A stretch of 64,000 nt of DNA. Source: Archivesica marissinica. Lineage: Eukaryota > Mollusca > Bivalvia > Venerida > Vesicomyidae. The stretch lies in NCBI GenBank assembly GCA_014843695.1, contig CM026402.1:18814297-18878296 (forward strand). Reading direction: 5' to 3'. This document shows, piece by piece, positions 61,425 to 64,000 of the stretch. The notes under the pieces are model-generated. The model did not search any database, was not told the origin of the DNA, and saw only the letters and a program-made list of their open reading frames with translations. The translations under genes and the position numbers were made by a program. How positions within the stretch are numbered: the stretch's first letter is position 1; each line of letters opens with the position of its first letter.

Positions 61425-64000
61425 TATTGCTTGTTAATGTATATATTGCTTGTTAATGTATATATTGCATGTATATATTGCTGGTTAATGTATATATTGC
61501 TGGTTAATGTATATATTGCTTGTTAATGTATATATTGCTGGTTAATGTATATATTGCTGGTTAATGTATATATTGCTGGTTAATGCATATATTGCTGGTT
61601 AATACATATATTGCTTGTTAATGTATATATTGCTTGTTAATGTATATATTGCTGGTTAATGTATATATTGCTGGTTAATGTATATATTGCTTGTTAATGT
61701 ATATATTGCATGTATATATTGCTGGTTAATGTATATATTGCTGGTTAATGTATATATTGCTTGTTAATGTATATATTGCTGGTTAATGTATATATTGCTG
61801 GTTAATGTATATATTGCTGGTTAATGCATATATTGCTGGTTAATACATATATTGCTTGTTAATGTATATATTGCTTGTTAATGTATATATTGCTGGTTAA
61901 TGTATATATTGCTGGTTAATGTATATATTGCTGGTTAATGTATATATTGCTGGTTAATGTATATATTGCTGGTTAATGTATATATTGCTGGTTAATGTAT
62001 ATATTGCTGGTTAATGTATATATTGCTGGTTAATGTATATATTGCTGGTTAATGTATATATTGCTGGTTAATGTATATATTGCTGGTTAATGTATATATT
62101 GCTGGTTAATGTATATATTGCTGGTTAATGTATATATTGCTTGTTAATGTATATATTGCTGGTTAATGTATATATTGCTGGTTAATGTATATATTGCTGG
62201 TTAATGTATATATTGCTGGTTAATGTATATATTGCATGTATATATTGCTGGTTAATGTATATATTGCTGGTTAATGTATATATTGCTTGTTAATGTATAT
62301 ATTGCATGTATATATTGCTGGTTAATGTATATATTGCTGGTTAATGTATATATTGCTGGTTAATGTATATATTGCTGGTTAATGTATATATTGCTGGTTA
62401 ATGTATATATTGCTGGTTAATGTATATATTGCTGGTTAATGTATATATTGCTGGTTAATGTATATATTGCTGGTTAATGTATATATTGCTGGTTAATGTA
62501 TATATTGCTGGTTAATGTATATATTGCTGGTTAATGTATATATTGCATGTATATATTGCTGGTTAATGTATATATTGCTGGTTAATGTATATATTGCTGG
62601 TTAATGTATATATTGCATGTATATATTGCTGGTTAATGTATATATTGCTGGTTAATGTATATATTGCTGGTTAATGTATATATTGCTGGTTAATGTATAT
62701 ATTGCTGGTTAATGTATATATTGCTGGTTAATGTATATATTGCTGGTTAATGTATATATTGCTGGTTAATGTATATATTGCATGTATATATTGCTGGTTA
62801 ATGTATATATTGCTGGTTAATGTATATTGCTGGTTAATGTATATATTGCTGGTTAATGTATATATTGCTGGTTAATGTATATATTGCTGGTTAATGTATA
62901 TATTGCTGGTTAATGTATATATTGCTGGTTAATGTATATATTGCTGGTTAATGTATATATTGCTGGTTAATGTATATATTGCTGGTTAATGTATATATTG
63001 CTGGTTAATGTATGTATTGCTGGTTAATGTATATATTGCTGGTTAATGTATATATTGCTGGTTAATGTATATATTGCTGGTTAATGTATATATTGCTGGT
63101 TAATGTATATATTGCATGTATATATTGCTGGTTAATGTATATATTGCTGGTTAATGTATATATTGCTGGTTAATGTATATATTGCTGGTTAATGTATATA
63201 TTGCTGGTTAATGTATATATTGCTGGTTAATGTATGTATTGCTGGTTAATGTATATATTGCTGGTTATGTATATTTGCTGGTAATGTATATATTGCTGGT
63301 TAATGTATATATTGCTGGTTAATGTATATATTGCTGGTTAATGTATATATTGCTGGTTAATGTATATATTGCATGTATATATTGCTGGTTAATGTATATA
63401 TTGCTGGTTAATGTATATATTGCTGGTTAATGTATATATTGCTGGTTAATGTATATATTGCTGGTTAATGTATATATTGCATGTATATATTGCTGGTTAA
63501 TGTATATATTGCTGGTTAATGTATATATTGCTGGTTAATGTATATATTGCTGGTTAATGTATATATTGCTGGTTAATGTATATATTGCTGGTTAATGTAT
63601 ATATTGCTGGTTAATGTATATATTGCTGGTTAATGTATATATTGCTTGTTAATGTATATATTGCATGTATATATTGCTGGTTAATGTATATATTGCTGGT
63701 TAATGTATATATGCTGGTTAATGTATATATTGCTGGTTAATGTATATATTGCTTGTTAATGTATATATTGCTGGTTAATGTATATATTGCTTGTTAATGT
63801 ATATATTGCTGGTTAATGTATATATTGCTGGTTAATGTATATATTGCTGGTTAATGTATATATTGCTGGTTAATCATATATTGCTGGTTAATGTATATAT
63901 TGCTGGTTAATGTATATATTGCTGGTTAATGTATATATTGCTGGTTAATGTATATATTGCTGGTTAATGTATATATTGCTGGTTAATGTATATATTGCTG
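61425..64000 (+). repeat. 19-bp satellite with a 13-bp variant, running off the window
   Basis: More than 120 units of TTGCTGGTTAATGTATATA, with TTGCTTGTTAATGTATATA and short TTGCATGTATATA units interspersed. It continues to the last base. Confidence 0.96.

Overview
This is a eukaryotic, AT-rich, intron-containing animal sequence, with no bacterial features. Two protein-coding genes can be supported, and both had to be assembled from short exons. The first is a complete four-exon gene for a small secreted or GPI-anchored Reeler-domain protein (14389-18522, + strand). The second is the 5' part of a TRAF6-type RING E3 ligase gene (56950-59416, + strand), which runs on beyond the window. TRAF6 and Reeler proteins place it in a metazoan. 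A lophotrochozoan, most likely a mollusc, fits the dense mix of tRNA-derived SINEs, CR1-like LINEs, minisatellites and a transposon protein type I associate with marine invertebrates. The species cannot be read from this sequence.

Layout. 1-14 kb: SINEs (one nested in another), two adjacent CR1-like LINE fragments (1465-5838), a MULE transposase scrap, further SINE and LINE 3' ends, and a 19-bp minisatellite. 14.4-18.5 kb: the Reeler gene, with introns holding long CAT, 12-bp, CAG and ATC tracts. 18.5-31.3 kb: SINEs, two related MITEs, a 44-bp satellite of about 49 copies with higher-order structure, a TIR element, and an 81-bp repeat that stays open in two frames. 31.3-37.9 kb: a minus-strand LINE split by a 3.2-kb terminal-inverted-repeat DNA transposon. 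The transposon carries a broken transposase/nuclease-like gene and sits beside a 55-bp array made from the LINE's own reverse-transcriptase codons. 38-50 kb: SINEs and five large minisatellites. 50-56 kb: MITEs, a 1.1-kb foldback element carrying 16 copies of a 19-bp unit that mostly holds the CRE palindrome TGACGTCA, and pogo-like elements nested in MITEs. 56-59.4 kb: TRAF6 5' exons. 59.4-64 kb: TRAF6 intron 3, filled with 66-bp, 23-bp and 19-bp repeats to the window edge.

The two genes share no operon-like relationship. Both belong to families linked to innate immunity in invertebrates (Reeler/noduler-type proteins; TRAF6 in Toll/IL-1/NF-kB signalling), but their being near each other here is only an observation. 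Most long open frames in the window are minisatellite or microsatellite translations, not genes. Exon limits rest on splice-site consensus, matching intron phase and remembered family patterns. No alignment or database search was possible.
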